A stretch of 64,000 nt of DNA, from the NCBI RefSeq assembly GCF_004745825.1, contig NZ_SRLA01000001.1:1612001-1676000 (forward strand), in the 5' to 3' direction. Positions 33,202-43,358 of the stretch are shown here, piece by piece. Positions within the stretch are counted from its first letter, which is position 1, and every line of letters begins with the position of its first letter. The notes under the pieces were generated by a model. It ran no database searches. It was given only the letters and a program-made list of their open reading frames with translations, and had not been told where the DNA came from. A program made the position numbers and the translations under genes. Origin of the DNA: Hymenobacter fodinae. Its GTDB lineage: Bacteria > Bacteroidota > Bacteroidia > Cytophagales > Hymenobacteraceae.

Positions 33202-33723
33202 ATGAAACATCCGTGGATACTGGCAGCAGCCCTTGTGCTAACTGCCCCGGCCGTAAGTGCCCAAACAACCCCCGCTACTCCTGCCGCGGCCTCCACCACG
33301 CCGATATCCGCGAGTCACCGCAAAGCGGCCGAAGAGCTACTGGCCGTAACTGGCAGCGAAAAGAACATGACGGAAATGACCAGCCGCATGCTGGATGTGC
33401 AGCTAGAGCAGCGCCCCGAAATGAAAGCGGTAGAGCCTGAAATGCGCGCTTTCCTCACGAAGTACATGAGCTGGCAGTCTATGAAGGAAGACCTGGTGCA
33501 GCTTTACGCTCAGGAGTTCACCGAAAAAGAACTCAAAGAGCTGAACAAGTTCTATCAGACGCCTACTGGCCGCAAAACCATCCAGAAAATGCCCATGCTT
33601 ATGCAAGCCGGCATGGAAATAGGCCAGCGCCGCGTGCAGGAGCACCTACCCGAATTGCAGAAAGCCATTGCCGACAAAATGCAAAGTCAGCAAGCAACTC
33701 CAGGCACGGGAACGGTGAAATAG
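33202..33723 (+). CDS. DUF2059 family exported protein
   Basis: 173 aa. Signal peptide MKHPWILAAALVLTAPAVSA. After a Thr/Pro/Ala linker the DUF2059 region runs from about 42: AAEELLAVTGSEKNMTEM, then LTKYMSWQSMKEDLVQLYAQ and FTEKELKELNKFYQTPTGRK, the family hallmark (E-L-x-x-x-x-x-F-Y-x-T-P-x-G). Helical periplasmic protein of unknown role. It follows the acyltransferase by 75 bp on the same strand, possibly co-transcribed, and is closed by the hairpin at 33823. Confidence 0.9.
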   Translation: MKHPWILAAALVLTAPAVSAQTTPATPAAASTTPISASHRKAAEELLAVTGSEKNMTEMTSRMLDVQLEQRPEMKAVEPEMRAFLTKYMSWQSMKEDLVQLYAQEFTEKELKELNKFYQTPTGRKTIQKMPMLMQAGMEIGQRRVQEHLPELQKAIADKMQSQQATPGTGTVK

Positions 33724-33822
33724 TGATTGAGTGGATGAGTGAAGTGGCCTAGCGCGTCACTGTGCGGAGGCCCGACGACCTAGTTCTTCCTTGTTCATAG
33801 GCGAACCGTTCATCATGTTTAA

Positions 33823-33854
33823 AAGCCCTTACTTCTTGGCAGAAGTAAGGGCTT
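33823..33854. terminator. 14-bp terminator hairpin
   Basis: AAGCCCTTACTTCT (33823-33836) pairs perfectly with 33841-33854 around TGGC, followed by CTTATTT. It lies after the DUF2059 gene. The next 130 bp up to 33986 hold nothing I can identify. Confidence 0.85.
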
Positions 33855-33985
33855 CTTATTTCTCCAGGATGTTACTTTCTGAGATGGAAGGCTGGCTATA
33901 ATGATAGCTCGATATGCCACATGCTCGCAATGACAGAGCAGTTCTAGGACACTTCACCAACTCGTTCCGTCACCTTATCACCTCA

Positions 33986-35635
33986 TCACGAAAACTCGTA
34001 CCCGGCAAAATCTTCGCGGAGCTTGGTTTTGAGGAGCTTGCCGGTGGCGGTGTGGGGGAGTTGGTCTACAAACTCTACGGCTTCCGGAATCCACCAGCGG
34101 GCTACTTTGCCTTCGTAGTAGGCCAGTAGCTCTTGTTTGCTGATTTGGGCTTCGGGCTTGCGGACGACAACCAGTAGGGGCCGCTCACTCCATTTGGGGT
34201 GAGGCACGCCAATCACAGCGGCTTCGGCAATGGCGGGGTGGCCTACGGCGAGGTTTTCCAGCTCGATGCTCGAAATCCACTCGCCGCCCGACTTGATAAC
34301 GTCCTTCGAGCGGTCGGTGATTTGCATGAAGCCATTGGGGTCTATGGTAGCTACATCGCCGGTGCAGAACCAGCCGTTGGCGGTGAGTCCGCTCGGCTGG
34401 TCGGATCCGAAGTACTCGCGCACGATGAACGGCCCGCGCACCAGCAGGTCGCCGAAGGCCACGCCGTCGTGGGGCAGCTCCTGGCCGGCATCATCCACAA
34501 TCTTCATGTCAACGCCGAAAATGGCTCGGCCCTGCTTGGTCTGGATAGCAAACTGCTCGTCGGGGCTAAGGCTGAGCTGCTGGGGCTTGAGGGTGCACAC
34601 GGTACCCAGCGGCGAGGTTTCCGACATGCCCCACGCGTGCCGAATTTCTACGCCCAACTCTTCCTCAAAGGCCTTGAGCAGAGCTGGCGGACAGGACGCT
34701 CCGCCCACAATCATCTTCCGGAGGGTGGAAAACTGTAGTTGTTTCTCGCGCATAAACGTCAGCAGCCCAAACCAAATGGTGGGCACGCCGGCCGTAAACG
34801 TCACGCCTTCCTGTTCATAGAGCTCGTAGAGGCTGGCCGCGTCGAGGCCGGGGCCGGGCATCACCAACTTACAGCCGTTCATGGGCGCCGCATACGGAAT
34901 GCCCCAGGCATTGACGTGAAACATGGGCACCACCGGCAACACCACGTCTCGGGCGGAGCAGTTAAAGCAGTCGGGCAGAGAGGCGGCGTAGCTATGCAGC
35001 AGCGTAGAGCGGTGGGAGTAAAGCACGCCCTTGGGCTGGTCGGTGGTGCCGGATGTGTAGCACAGTGAGGAGGCCGTGTTTTCGTCGAACGTAGGCCACT
35101 CGTACTCGGCATTATGGGCCGCCAGCAGGTCTTCGTAGCAGCGTAGATTGGGGAGGGTGGTGGTTTCGGGCAGGTGGGCCCGGCCGGTCATCAGCACCCA
35201 GCTTTCCACGGTGGGGCACTGGGGCACCAGCTTCTCTACCAGGGGCAGAAAGGTGAGGTCGAAGAACAGCAGCCGGTCTTGGGCGTGGTTGATGATGTAG
35301 ACGAGCTGCTCAAAAAACAGGCGGGGGTTGATGGTGTGGCACACTGCGCCCATGCCCGAAATACCATAATACAGCTCAAAGTGGCGGTGCGTGTTCCAGG
35401 CCAGCGTGCCCACCCGGTCGCCGCCACGAATGCCCAGCTCCGTTAGGGCATTGGCCAGCCGCTTGCTGCGCTGGTGAGCCGCAGCATAGGTGTAGCGGTG
35501 TAGGCCACCCTCGGGTAGGCGAGAAACAATTTCAGTGTCAGCGTGCCACTTAGCAGCGTGCTCCAGTAGCCCCGCAATGCGCAGGGGCTCGTTCATCATC
35601 AGGCCTAGCATGGGAATCTTGTTGGTGGGACCCAT
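33986..35635 (-). CDS. Acyl-CoA ligase (AMP-binding), medium/long-chain type
   Basis: 549 aa. Core motifs: [17 protein letters not shown] (P-loop), [28 protein letters not shown] (A5), [20 protein letters not shown] (A7), [20 protein letters not shown] (A8) and [15 protein letters not shown] with the catalytic Lys (A10). The enzyme activates a carboxylic acid with ATP and joins it to CoA in the cytoplasm. The [12 protein letters not shown] pattern and length match the AlkK-like medium/long-chain fatty acid group. It stands alone and is divergent from the RsbQ-like gene. Confidence 0.93.
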   Translation of the reverse strand: MGPTNKIPMLGLMMNEPLRIAGLLEHAAKWHADTEIVSRLPEGGLHRYTYAAAHQRSKRLANALTELGIRGGDRVGTLAWNTHRHFELYYGISGMGAVCHTINPRLFFEQLVYIINHAQDRLLFFDLTFLPLVEKLVPQCPTVESWVLMTGRAHLPETTTLPNLRCYEDLLAAHNAEYEWPTFDENTASSLCYTSGTTDQPKGVLYSHRSTLLHSYAASLPDCFNCSARDVVLPVVPMFHVNAWGIPYAAPMNGCKLVMPGPGLDAASLYELYEQEGVTFTAGVPTIWFGLLTFMREKQLQFSTLRKMIVGGASCPPALLKAFEEELGVEIRHAWGMSETSPLGTVCTLKPQQLSLSPDEQFAIQTKQGRAIFGVDMKIVDDAGQELPHDGVAFGDLLVRGPFIVREYFGSDQPSGLTANGWFCTGDVATIDPNGFMQITDRSKDVIKSGGEWISSIELENLAVGHPAIAEAAVIGVPHPKWSERPLLVVVRKPEAQISKQELLAYYEGKVARWWIPEAVEFVDQLPHTATGKLLKTKLREDFAGYEFS

Positions 35636-35822
35636 AAGCTAGGTATTTGCCCGCATAGTTTTACTTCCCAGCCAACTACTAGCGTCGAGCTTAGTATAGC
35701 AATATGTAGCTATAAAATTTAATTATTAAACTATTTGAGGTTCGATTCATGTATGTGCCAGTATCTTTCCGTGGTCAAGTTGTTACTGATGAGCTTGATA
35801 AATAAGCGTTTGTAGTACCTGT

Positions 35823-36707
35823 ATGCAGTTTCGTACCGTAACTTTTCCTAGTTCGCTCACTCCCGGTCAGCCCTTTGTTAATCAGTCACTTGAGGCCTTA
35901 GAGTATACCCACCCACTATTGCAGCGCAACAAAGTGCGGGTTATTGGCAGCGGAGAGCAGGTGCTGCTGTTTTGCCACGGCTTCGGCTGCAGCCAGCACA
36001 TCTGGCGCTACCTTACCACGTCGCTGGCCACGCGCTACAAGCTGGTACTGTTTGACTATGTGGGTTCCGGCGAATCAGACCTCCAGGCTTACGAGCCAGT
36101 GAAGTACAGCTCGCTGGAGGGCTACGCGCAGGATATCGTGGATATTTGCCAGGTGCTGAATCTGCGCGATGTGGTGCTGGTAGGCCACTCCATCGGGGCC
36201 ACTATTGCTATGCTGGCCGCCATTCAGGAGCCCGCTTATTTTGCAAAGTGCATTATGCTGGCGCCCTCTCCTTGCTACACCAATGAGCCGGGCTACCACG
36301 GCGGCTTCGAGCGCGAGGATGTGCATCAGCTGCTGCAGCTCATGGACGCAGACTACTCTAGCTGGGCCAATATGTTTGCCACTATTCTGATGGGGGCCAG
36401 AAATGAGTCGTCGTTGGGGGAGGAGCTGGCCGGCTTCTTCTGCAACACCGACCCTCAGATTGCTAAGCAGTTTGCCACCACCGCTTTCCTGGCCGATAAC
36501 CGGGCCGAGGTGCCATTGCTCAACATCCCAACCCTGATCTTGCAATGTTCGCAGGATGCCGTAGCTCCGGAAGAAGTAGGGGAGTACCTGCACGCACACC
36601 TGCCCCAGTCTACGCTAGTGAAGCTGCAGGCCACCGGCCACTGCCCCCACCTGAGTGCCCCCCTAGAAACTCTCACGGCCATGGAGACTTTCCTGTCGGC
36701 TAATTAG
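35823..36707 (+). CDS. RsbQ-like alpha/beta-hydrolase
   Basis: 294 aa. After a 34-residue extension the RsbQ pattern appears: RNKVRVIGSGEQVLLFCHGF, CSQHIWRYL, LFDYVGSGESDLQAY, VVLVGHSIGATIAMLAA (Ser nucleophile), SPCYTNEPGYHGGFER, SQDAVAPEEVGEYLH (Asp) and ATGHCPHLSAP (His). RsbQ works with RsbP in energy-stress signalling in Bacillus; related plant proteins are the strigolactone/karrikin receptors. No PAS-phosphatase partner is adjacent here. It should cleave or sense a small hydrophobic compound. The region before it (35636-35822) is AT-rich and divergent. Confidence 0.9.
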   Translation: MQFRTVTFPSSLTPGQPFVNQSLEALEYTHPLLQRNKVRVIGSGEQVLLFCHGFGCSQHIWRYLTTSLATRYKLVLFDYVGSGESDLQAYEPVKYSSLEGYAQDIVDICQVLNLRDVVLVGHSIGATIAMLAAIQEPAYFAKCIMLAPSPCYTNEPGYHGGFEREDVHQLLQLMDADYSSWANMFATILMGARNESSLGEELAGFFCNTDPQIAKQFATTAFLADNRAEVPLLNIPTLILQCSQDAVAPEEVGEYLHAHLPQSTLVKLQATGHCPHLSAPLETLTAMETFLSAN

Positions 36708-36729
36708 AGACACGATACAATACTCAAGC

Positions 36730-36827
36730 CGTCATCCTGAGCAGCGCGAAGGATCTTCTCACGCATGAACGACTGGCCTAGAGCCTAACGCTTCGTGGTA
36801 AGATCCTTCGCGCTGCTCAGGATGACG
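36730..36827. repeat. Palindromic intergenic repeat, CGTCATCCTGAGC type
   Basis: Two 28-bp arms (36730-36757 and 36800-36827) are perfect reverse complements, beginning CGTCATCCTGAGCAGCGCG. A 42-bp centre contains GGCCTAG. I know this arm as a recurrent intergenic repeat in Bacteroidota genomes; it is REP-like and carries no gene. Confidence 0.8.
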
Positions 36828-36857
36828 TGCAGCAGGAGACGCCTCAAATAACTCAAA

Positions 36858-36898
36858 AAACGGAAGCCGCTCCTGAACCTCAGGAGCGGCTTCCGTTT
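36858..36898. terminator. 19-bp terminator hairpin
   Basis: Arms 36858-36876 (AAACGGAAGCCGCTCCTGA) and 36880-36898 are perfect complements around a 3-base loop, with A and T tracts outside. It closes the GH3 fusion gene on the minus strand and could also end RsbQ transcripts. Confidence 0.9.
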
Positions 36899-36920
36899 AG
36901 GATAATCAGACAGAATACTT

Positions 36921-39900
36921 CTAATTTTCCTGCGGTACCGTGCTTTCCACGGCCTGCTTATGGGGCTGCCGGATGCTCTCCAGCGCCACCTGCAACACGC
37001 CCGACCGGACGCTTAATTCTGAAATCTTGTTGTTGCGGCGGGTGGGGTTTACGCGGTTGGTGAGCACGATGCAGGTCAGCTCCTCCTTAGGGTCAACCCA
37101 GAAATAGGTGCCCGTATAGCCAGTGTGCCCATAGCTGAGCTGCGATACGCTCTTGGCTGAATTCACCGTGGGGTTGGCGGCGGGGCGGTCGAAGCCCAGG
37201 GCGCGGCGGTTGTCGGGGCAGAACTGGCAGCGGGTGTACTCGGCTACGGTTTCGGGCTTGAGGAGCTGCTGCCCGCCGTAGCGACCGTTCCAGGCGTAGA
37301 GTTGCACCAGCTTAGCTAGGTCGTTGGCGTTGCCGAACAGGCCCGCGTGACCCGAGAGGCCGCCGAGCAGAGCCGCGCCTTCGTCGTGGACGGTGCCGTG
37401 CAGCTGGCTGTGGCGAAACAGAGAGTCGTACTCAGTGGGTGCGATGCGGCTGAGTGGGAAGCGGCGCGTGGGGTTGTAGCCCAGCGTGGTGGCGCCCAAG
37501 GGGCGGTAGATTTCATCGGTTACAAACTTGTCAATCGTTTTGCCCGAGGCGGCTTTGATGAAGCGGGGGTACATAATGAACGACAAGTCTGAGTACACGT
37601 AGCCGGGCTTTTCGTTCAGCGGCGACTCAGCAATTTCGCGGGTGATGCGCTCGGGGAAATCTTTGCGGGCCCAGAGGTTGCCGGCCGCCCGGAGTGGGAA
37701 ACGAGCCGAGGAATCGGGGCGGAAGTAACGGCGGCTCATCTCCGAAGGCTGATTAACCGGCACGTCCTTTGGGTCGGGGCTCTTGCCGAAGAGGGAGTTG
37801 AACAGGCCGCGGGGCTTAGTGTACTCGCGCCAGAACGGAATCCAGGCTTTCAGGCGGGCTTGGTGGGTAAGTACGTCGCGCAGCTTCAGGTTGTCCTTGT
37901 TGGTGCCCTTGAACTCGGGGAACAACTGGCCTAGCATCATGTCGGGGTTGAACTTGCCCTCGTCCTGCAGCTTCATCAGGCTCGGCAGTGCCGCCGATAC
38001 CTTGGTCACCGAAGCCAGGTCGTAGAGGTCGTCGTTGCGGACGGGCCGGCTGGGCTTGCCGCCCTGGGCGGGGGCATCCTGGAATGAGTGCGTGCCGTAG
38101 CTTTTGCGCAGCACCACCACGCCACGACGGGCAATAACCACCTCGCCGCCGGGGAAGGCCTTGGCCGCCACGGCGCCGTTCATGATGGAGTCCACGCGGG
38201 CCTCTAGGTTGTTGTTCATGCCCACTGCCTCGGGGAAGCTGTAGCTGAGCCGGATGCCGCCTTTGGTAGCTAGGCCAGTGCCGTAGCTGTAGCGGTCTGA
38301 TACCGTCACGGGCAGCTTGCCGCTGGCCGATATACCTCCGAAAATAACCTCAGCGGCTACGTCCTGGGCGTTCTTGCTTTCCTGGTAGGCCAGTACCACC
38401 GCGTCGGCACGGTCCAGGTCCCGGATTTTGGCAACGGCGTAAGCGTTACCAAATACCGTTACAATCACCTTCTGGCCTTTACCGCCTAGCTCATGTAAGA
38501 ACACGTTGGTTTCAGGCGTCACGCCGAAGTTGGTGGCGGGGTTGCGACCGAGATTATTCACGCCCACCAGCACCGTATTGTAGGCTTTCAGGGTCTCGCG
38601 CATCTTGGTCAGCTCGTCCATGCTGGCGGTGGCAGGCAGCCAGAAGTGGCGCACCGGCGCGTAATCGGCTACCATACGCTGGAAGTCGGTGGTGTCTTTG
38701 GTGCCGATGGTGAGCGTGGCCAGGCGCAGGGTATCGAGGCGCTGCAGGGGCAGCAGGTTTTTCTGGTTGCGCAGCACCGTGGTGCTCAGCTCGGTGAGGT
38801 GCTGGCTGAGGTACTGGGCGTGGGGCGTGTTCAGATCGGCGGTGAGGTTGCGCAGGTCAATGGGCTTATACTTGTTCAGGCCTGCCCACTCCTTCAGGGC
38901 CAACACCTTGCGGCAGCGGGCATCGAGGTCGGCCTGGCTGAGCTGGCCTTTATTGATGGCCTCGCGCACCATTTTCAGGGCCAGCGGAATGTTCTTCGAA
39001 AACTCCAGAATGTCGTTGCCAGCCAGCAGAGCGCGCAAGTCAGCGTCGCCGGGCGGGTACTTGCTGATAACGCCCTTCATGTTCATGGCGTCGGTGAAGA
39101 TGATGCCCTCGAAGCCCAGCTTCTGCTTCAGCAAATCCTGGATGATAGGCCTAGAAAGGGTAGAGGGCAGGCCCGTAGTATCGAGGGCCGGAATGTTAAG
39201 GTGGGCTACCATCATGCCCCCAATGCCGCGCTTAATCAAGCTCTTGAAGGGGTACAGCTCCAGGGTGTCAATGCGCTTGCGGTCAATGCGGAGCAAAGGC
39301 AGAGCCAGGTGGGAGTCGGTGTCGGTGTCGCCGTGGCCGGGGAAATGCTTGGCAACGGCCAGCACGCCGGCGTCCTGCATGCCCTTCATGTACTGGTAAC
39401 TTTTCTCGGTTACGTTCTCGCGGTTTTCGCCCCAGCTGCGGTAGCCGATGACAGGGTTGGCGGCGTTGTTGTTCACGTCTACCACCGGTGCAAAGTTGAC
39501 GTGCATGCCCAAGCGCTTGAACTGGGCCGCTACCTCGGTGCCCATATCGTAGACCAACTGGTTGTCGCGGATACCGCCCATGCTCATCTGGTAGGGAAAG
39601 CGCTGCACGCTGTCGAGGCGCATGCCCACTCCCCATTCGGCGTCCATAGCTACCAGCAGGGGCACTTTGCTCTGGCTCTGGTAGCGGTTTAGGAGCTTGC
39701 TCTGACGCACCGGGCCGCCCTGGAAGAAAATCAGGCCCCCAATGCCGTACTGCTGAATTAGGGCCGATACGGAGTCCTCATCAATCCGCTTGCGGTTAGA
39801 GTAGGCCGCCACCATAAACAACTGTGCTACCCGCTGGTCGGGCGTCAGCGTCTTCATCACCGAGTCAACCCAGCGCGACTGGCCTAGCTGGCCCGCAAAC

Positions 39901-40127
39901 GGCACGGGCTGGTTGCGGCTCTTGGCGGCTTGCGCAGCTTTGGCGCTGGCCGCTTTCGCACTCGAGGTCTTTGACGACGGTGCTTTCTGGGCAGTTGGTC
40001 GTGAAGATTCAGTGCGGGCAAATTTTTTCTTGGTAGAAGATTTCTGGCGGCTTTGAGCCGAGCTATCCAGCGGGCTCAGCAACACCAGCAACAGCCACAA
40101 GAGAGAGAGGAGGCGAGAAGAAGACAA
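36921..40127 (-). CDS. GH3 beta-N-acetylhexosaminidase fused to a beta-lactamase-type serine hydrolase
   Basis: 1068 aa. A signal peptide (LLSLLWLLLVLLSPLDSSAQ) is followed by an 80-residue Lys/Ser/Ala-rich stretch. The GH3 domain (about 90-430) shows GIGGLIFFQGGPVRQ, DAEWGVGMRLDSV and KHFPGHGDTDTDSH, the NagZ-type catalytic loop with Asp/His, then IIFTDAMNMKGV (nucleophile Asp). A GH3 C-terminal alpha/beta domain follows to about 600. The last 430 residues are a beta-lactamase/transpeptidase-like domain: DLASVTKVSAALPSLM (Ser-x-x-Lys) and YSDLSFIMY (Tyr motif, YSD rather than YSN). Such fusions are common in Bacteroidota and are thought to work on wall sugars and peptides in the periplasm. 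Confidence 0.93.
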   Translation of the reverse strand: MSSSRLLSLLWLLLVLLSPLDSSAQSRQKSSTKKKFARTESSRPTAQKAPSSKTSSAKAASAKAAQAAKSRNQPVPFAGQLGQSRWVDSVMKTLTPDQRVAQLFMVAAYSNRKRIDEDSVSALIQQYGIGGLIFFQGGPVRQSKLLNRYQSQSKVPLLVAMDAEWGVGMRLDSVQRFPYQMSMGGIRDNQLVYDMGTEVAAQFKRLGMHVNFAPVVDVNNNAANPVIGYRSWGENRENVTEKSYQYMKGMQDAGVLAVAKHFPGHGDTDTDSHLALPLLRIDRKRIDTLELYPFKSLIKRGIGGMMVAHLNIPALDTTGLPSTLSRPIIQDLLKQKLGFEGIIFTDAMNMKGVISKYPPGDADLRALLAGNDILEFSKNIPLALKMVREAINKGQLSQADLDARCRKVLALKEWAGLNKYKPIDLRNLTADLNTPHAQYLSQHLTELSTTVLRNQKNLLPLQRLDTLRLATLTIGTKDTTDFQRMVADYAPVRHFWLPATASMDELTKMRETLKAYNTVLVGVNNLGRNPATNFGVTPETNVFLHELGGKGQKVIVTVFGNAYAVAKIRDLDRADAVVLAYQESKNAQDVAAEVIFGGISASGKLPVTVSDRYSYGTGLATKGGIRLSYSFPEAVGMNNNLEARVDSIMNGAVAAKAFPGGEVVIARRGVVVLRKSYGTHSFQDAPAQGGKPSRPVRNDDLYDLASVTKVSAALPSLMKLQDEGKFNPDMMLGQLFPEFKGTNKDNLKLRDVLTHQARLKAWIPFWREYTKPRGLFNSLFGKSPDPKDVPVNQPSEMSRRYFRPDSSARFPLRAAGNLWARKDFPERITREIAESPLNEKPGYVYSDLSFIMYPRFIKAASGKTIDKFVTDEIYRPLGATTLGYNPTRRFPLSRIAPTEYDSLFRHSQLHGTVHDEGAALLGGLSGHAGLFGNANDLAKLVQLYAWNGRYGGQQLLKPETVAEYTRCQFCPDNRRALGFDRPAANPTVNSAKSVSQLSYGHTGYTGTYFWVDPKEELTCIVLTNRVNPTRRNNKISELSVRSGVLQVALESIRQPHKQAVESTVPQEN

Positions 40128-40238
40128 TGGAAAGGGCAGTAGTTAAATGGGTAGAATGCGAATTTAAGGTATTTGGTAAGGATGAATATCGGCTGCTCCC
40201 AAACGGGAGGGTAAGCTGCTGCGCAAGTGGCCTAGAAA

Positions 40239-40270
40239 AGAGAGGGCAGCTGAATTCAGCTGCCCTCTCT
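40239..40270. terminator. 32-bp perfect palindrome, terminator of the xylanase gene
   Basis: AGAGAGGGCAGCTGAA followed directly by its reverse complement, with GAATTC at the centre and TTTT beyond on the minus strand. It lies 35 bp after the xylanase stop codon; a GGCCTAG copy sits just outside it. Confidence 0.85.
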
Positions 40271-40304
40271 ACCTATGTACTCGAAAGCTAAAGAACCTCA
40301 GTGG

Positions 40305-43190
40305 TTATTTCACCAGCACGAGGCGCTTGGTTTCCACTTTGCCATTTGAAACCAGACGGCAGGTATATACGCCCTCGGTCAGGGAGCGGCCTTCGAGCGT
40401 GGTTTCGTAGTCGCGGCCGGCTTCGGCTACACCTTGGTAAAGCGTGGCTACCAACTGGCCTAGCTGGTTGTACACCTGCAGCTGCACCGGTGCCGTGGCG
40501 GCGCTCCGGAACCGAATCACGGAGCGGTCGGTGAATGGGTTGGGGTACGTATCAAACGACTGGCCTAGCGCGTCGCCCATGGCGCTAGCCACGTTGCTGC
40601 TGGCTTCGGGCGTGCAGGAGCCCAGGCCGTTGCCGGCTTTCTTCAGGTGGGCAGGCACGGCATTCACCGATACGCAAATCACCTTGCCGTTCTGGCACAC
40701 CAGCACCTTGTCGGAATTGGCGTTGTTGCTGCAGCGCACGTCCAGCACCGTAAGCGTTACCTCCTGGGTGGCCGAGCAGCCAAACCCGTTGGTTACGGTT
40801 ACTACATAGCGATACACGCCGGGCTGGGTGGCCGTAAATACGGGGTTGGCAATGGCGGCATTGCTGAGGCCAGCGGCGGGGCTCCAGCTGTAGCTGGTGC
40901 CGCCCGTAGCCGTGAGCGTTACGCTTTGTGGTCCGTAACCCAGATAGAGAGTAGTGGGCACGCCCCCGGTGTACACGTCGTTGGCAGGCGTAACCGCTAG
41001 GCTAGGGGTTGGCAGCGGGTTCACGGTTACTACCGCCTGCCCGCTGAGGGCGGTGCCGGTGCAGGAGCCATCGGAAACGGCCGTGAGTGCGTAGGTGCTG
41101 GTGCTAGCTGGGCTCACCGAGAACGTATAGGGCGAAGCCGTGATACCCGTTACCGTTACGGGCGTGGTGCCATCGGTGTAGGTCACGGACCAGGGTGCTG
41201 TGCCGGTGAGAGCCACGCTCAGGGTAGCACTAGAGCCGGCACAGATGGCCGTAGTACCGCTCAAAGTAGCCGTGGGCAGGGCCTTCAGTGTGAGGTTGGT
41301 GCTGTTGGCGTTGCCGAAAACCGAAGGTGAGGTGCTTACTACCCGAATGCGGTAGAGCGTGCCCGCGGTGGCCGTGGCCGGAATGGTGGCCGCAATGGTG
41401 TAGCTACCCGCCGCCGAAGCCGTGACGGAGCCGATGGCCGTAGGAGCCGTGAAACTGCCCGCCGCATCGGAGAGCTGCGCCGTGAAGGTGCGGTTAGCGG
41501 TTACTGCTCCCTCCACCGTGAAGGGTACGCTAACCGGGCTGCCCACGCAGAAAGTGGTAGCGGCCAAATTACCAGTGGTGATGGTAGAAATATCGGTGCG
41601 CTGAACGTAGTCGCGGAGCCACTTCAAGGCCGACCGCTCGGCACCGTTCTCGTAGGCCAGATAGGCACCCTGGGCCGTGCGCCAATGGCCGGGGCGGTAG
41701 CCCCACAGTGTAACTCCCTTCACGGCGGGGTGCTCCCAGAACAGCGGAAACACGCGCTGGTACTCGGCCAGCTGCACTTCATCCTGAAGGCCGTCAATAT
41801 CAAGCTCCGTGATGTAGAGTGGGAAGCCAGCAGATGCCAGCAGGTTCAGGTTGGCCGTGAGCGAAGCCGCCGGTGTAGGCTGCGTGGAGAAGGCGTGACC
41901 CTGAATACCTACCACGTCAATTAGGTTGCGCTGCTTCAGCAGGTTGATGATATTGAGGTACTGCTGCGCCCCTGCGGTGGTGTTTTCCACGCTGTAGTCG
42001 TTGAGCATCAGCGGGGTGTTGGGGAAGTACTGGCGAGCCAGTTGGAAAGAGGTAATTACCCAGTCCCAGCCGGTAGCGCCTTTGCCGCCCAGGGCCTCAA
42101 TGTAGTTGCCGCTGCCTTGGTCGGTGGGGCTTTGCTTGACGGGCGCATCGTGAGTAGGCTCGTTTACCACTTCCAGGAAGGCAATATCGGGGTAGCGCTG
42201 CGCCACGGCTGCATACCACTCCTTGATTTCGGCCAACTGCTCAGCCGGGGGGAGGTTCTCAATCCAGGAAGGCTGCTGGTTGCCCCAGATTAGCACGTGC
42301 ATCCGGAAGGGAATATTCTGGCGCTTAGCTCTGAGGTAGGAGGAATCGAGGTCGGCCCAGTTCATCACGTTGCGGGTGCCTTCTACGCTGCCCCACTTGC
42401 CGCCATTCTCCGAAACCACTTGGTTGAAGTACTTCCCAAAGTTGACTTTCTGCGGGTTGCTGTACACCCCGCCGAGGAACTTCGGCTTGCCCGTGGCAAT
42501 GGGCGGCCCGGGCGGGTTGAAGGGTGGGGGCGGGGGCGTAACCGAGCCCTGCTGGCCTTTGTCGAGGTTATCAACGGTGAAGAACACCCCCGAGGCCCCG
42601 AACACAAACTTGTCGATGTCAAGCCCGTTTTCGCGGCTGCCAATTTCGAAAGTTTGGGTGAGGCTACCCGCCGGAACCGTATAAGCGCTGGACCCGAAGG
42701 ACGACATTCTCACCCATTTCCAGACGTTATTGGTGCCTACTGTGCCCGCGGCGCTAACCACGTCGGTGGCATTAGTGTAGCCGCCGCCGGCTAGGCCATT
42801 GGCATTTACCCAGCGGCTGGTTTCAAACGCCGACCGCGTCCCGAAGGAGTTGGGCACATAATAGCTGTCGTCGTTGAAGCCACCGCTTCCAACCCGAACT
42901 CTGGCGTACAGATCATACGTGCCGGGGCCGGGGAAGGTGATGTTGTACGATACCACCCGGTTGTCGGCGTTGGGGCTCTGCGTTGAGCCGTTCAGGGTTA
43001 CGAAGTCGCCAACAACTCGCAAAAAGCCGGTTCCCGCTTCAGATGAGAATGTAAGGGCAGCCGGAGTGGCAGCCGCGTCCCGGATGGTGCCGGCTTCGGC
43101 CTGAACCGTAACCGGAGCGTTCTGCGCGTGCACTGCCAGGGGGGCAGACAGCAATCCAAGAAGCCCGAATAAGCGTCGGAGTTTGATCAT
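40305..43190 (-). CDS. Secreted multidomain GH10 endo-beta-1,4-xylanase with T9SS tail
   Basis: 961 aa. Order: signal peptide (MIKLRRLFGLLGLLSAPLAV); a CBM6-like beta sandwich at about 25-200 (FPGPGTYDLYARVRVGS); Pro linker (TPPPPPFNPPGPP); GH10 barrel at about 240-540 with HVLIWGNQQPSW, FLEVVNEPTHD (acid/base Glu) and PLYITELDIDGLQ (nucleophile Glu); Ig-like and PKD-like beta domains; a short Cys-containing block; and a type A sorting tail from YPNPFTDRSVIRFR to SNGKVETKRLVLV. It should be surface-anchored or released by the type IX system and cut xylan. No xylosidase or xylose gene is adjacent. A palindrome upstream (43328) may be an operator. Confidence 0.95.
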   Translation of the reverse strand: MIKLRRLFGLLGLLSAPLAVHAQNAPVTVQAEAGTIRDAAATPAALTFSSEAGTGFLRVVGDFVTLNGSTQSPNADNRVVSYNITFPGPGTYDLYARVRVGSGGFNDDSYYVPNSFGTRSAFETSRWVNANGLAGGGYTNATDVVSAAGTVGTNNVWKWVRMSSFGSSAYTVPAGSLTQTFEIGSRENGLDIDKFVFGASGVFFTVDNLDKGQQGSVTPPPPPFNPPGPPIATGKPKFLGGVYSNPQKVNFGKYFNQVVSENGGKWGSVEGTRNVMNWADLDSSYLRAKRQNIPFRMHVLIWGNQQPSWIENLPPAEQLAEIKEWYAAVAQRYPDIAFLEVVNEPTHDAPVKQSPTDQGSGNYIEALGGKGATGWDWVITSFQLARQYFPNTPLMLNDYSVENTTAGAQQYLNIINLLKQRNLIDVVGIQGHAFSTQPTPAASLTANLNLLASAGFPLYITELDIDGLQDEVQLAEYQRVFPLFWEHPAVKGVTLWGYRPGHWRTAQGAYLAYENGAERSALKWLRDYVQRTDISTITTGNLAATTFCVGSPVSVPFTVEGAVTANRTFTAQLSDAAGSFTAPTAIGSVTASAAGSYTIAATIPATATAGTLYRIRVVSTSPSVFGNANSTNLTLKALPTATLSGTTAICAGSSATLSVALTGTAPWSVTYTDGTTPVTVTGITASPYTFSVSPASTSTYALTAVSDGSCTGTALSGQAVVTVNPLPTPSLAVTPANDVYTGGVPTTLYLGYGPQSVTLTATGGTSYSWSPAAGLSNAAIANPVFTATQPGVYRYVVTVTNGFGCSATQEVTLTVLDVRCSNNANSDKVLVCQNGKVICVSVNAVPAHLKKAGNGLGSCTPEASSNVASAMGDALGQSFDTYPNPFTDRSVIRFRSAATAPVQLQVYNQLGQLVATLYQGVAEAGRDYETTLEGRSLTEGVYTCRLVSNGKVETKRLVLVK

Positions 43191-43327
43191 ACTGTGGTGG
43201 GTTTGGGATGAATGAGGACAGGAATGACATTAGCCGAATTCTACATCAACTAATATTTGTCCTAATATAGAATCATCATTATCCCTCCAAACGCACCAAA
43301 TAGGAGCCCCCAACAGAAAGAATATGC

Positions 43328-43358
43328 AACCGATTGCGGTAGTAAATTGCAATCGGTT
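43328..43358. promoter_or_regulatory. Candidate operator, inverted AACCGATTGC
   Basis: AACCGATTGC (43328-43337) and GCAATCGGTT (43349-43358) are perfect inverted half-sites separated by 11 bp, about 140 bp before the xylanase start and downstream of the -7 box at 43384-43391 in the minus direction. CAATCGG-type half-sites recall LacI-family operators, but the regulator is not in the window. Confidence 0.45.
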
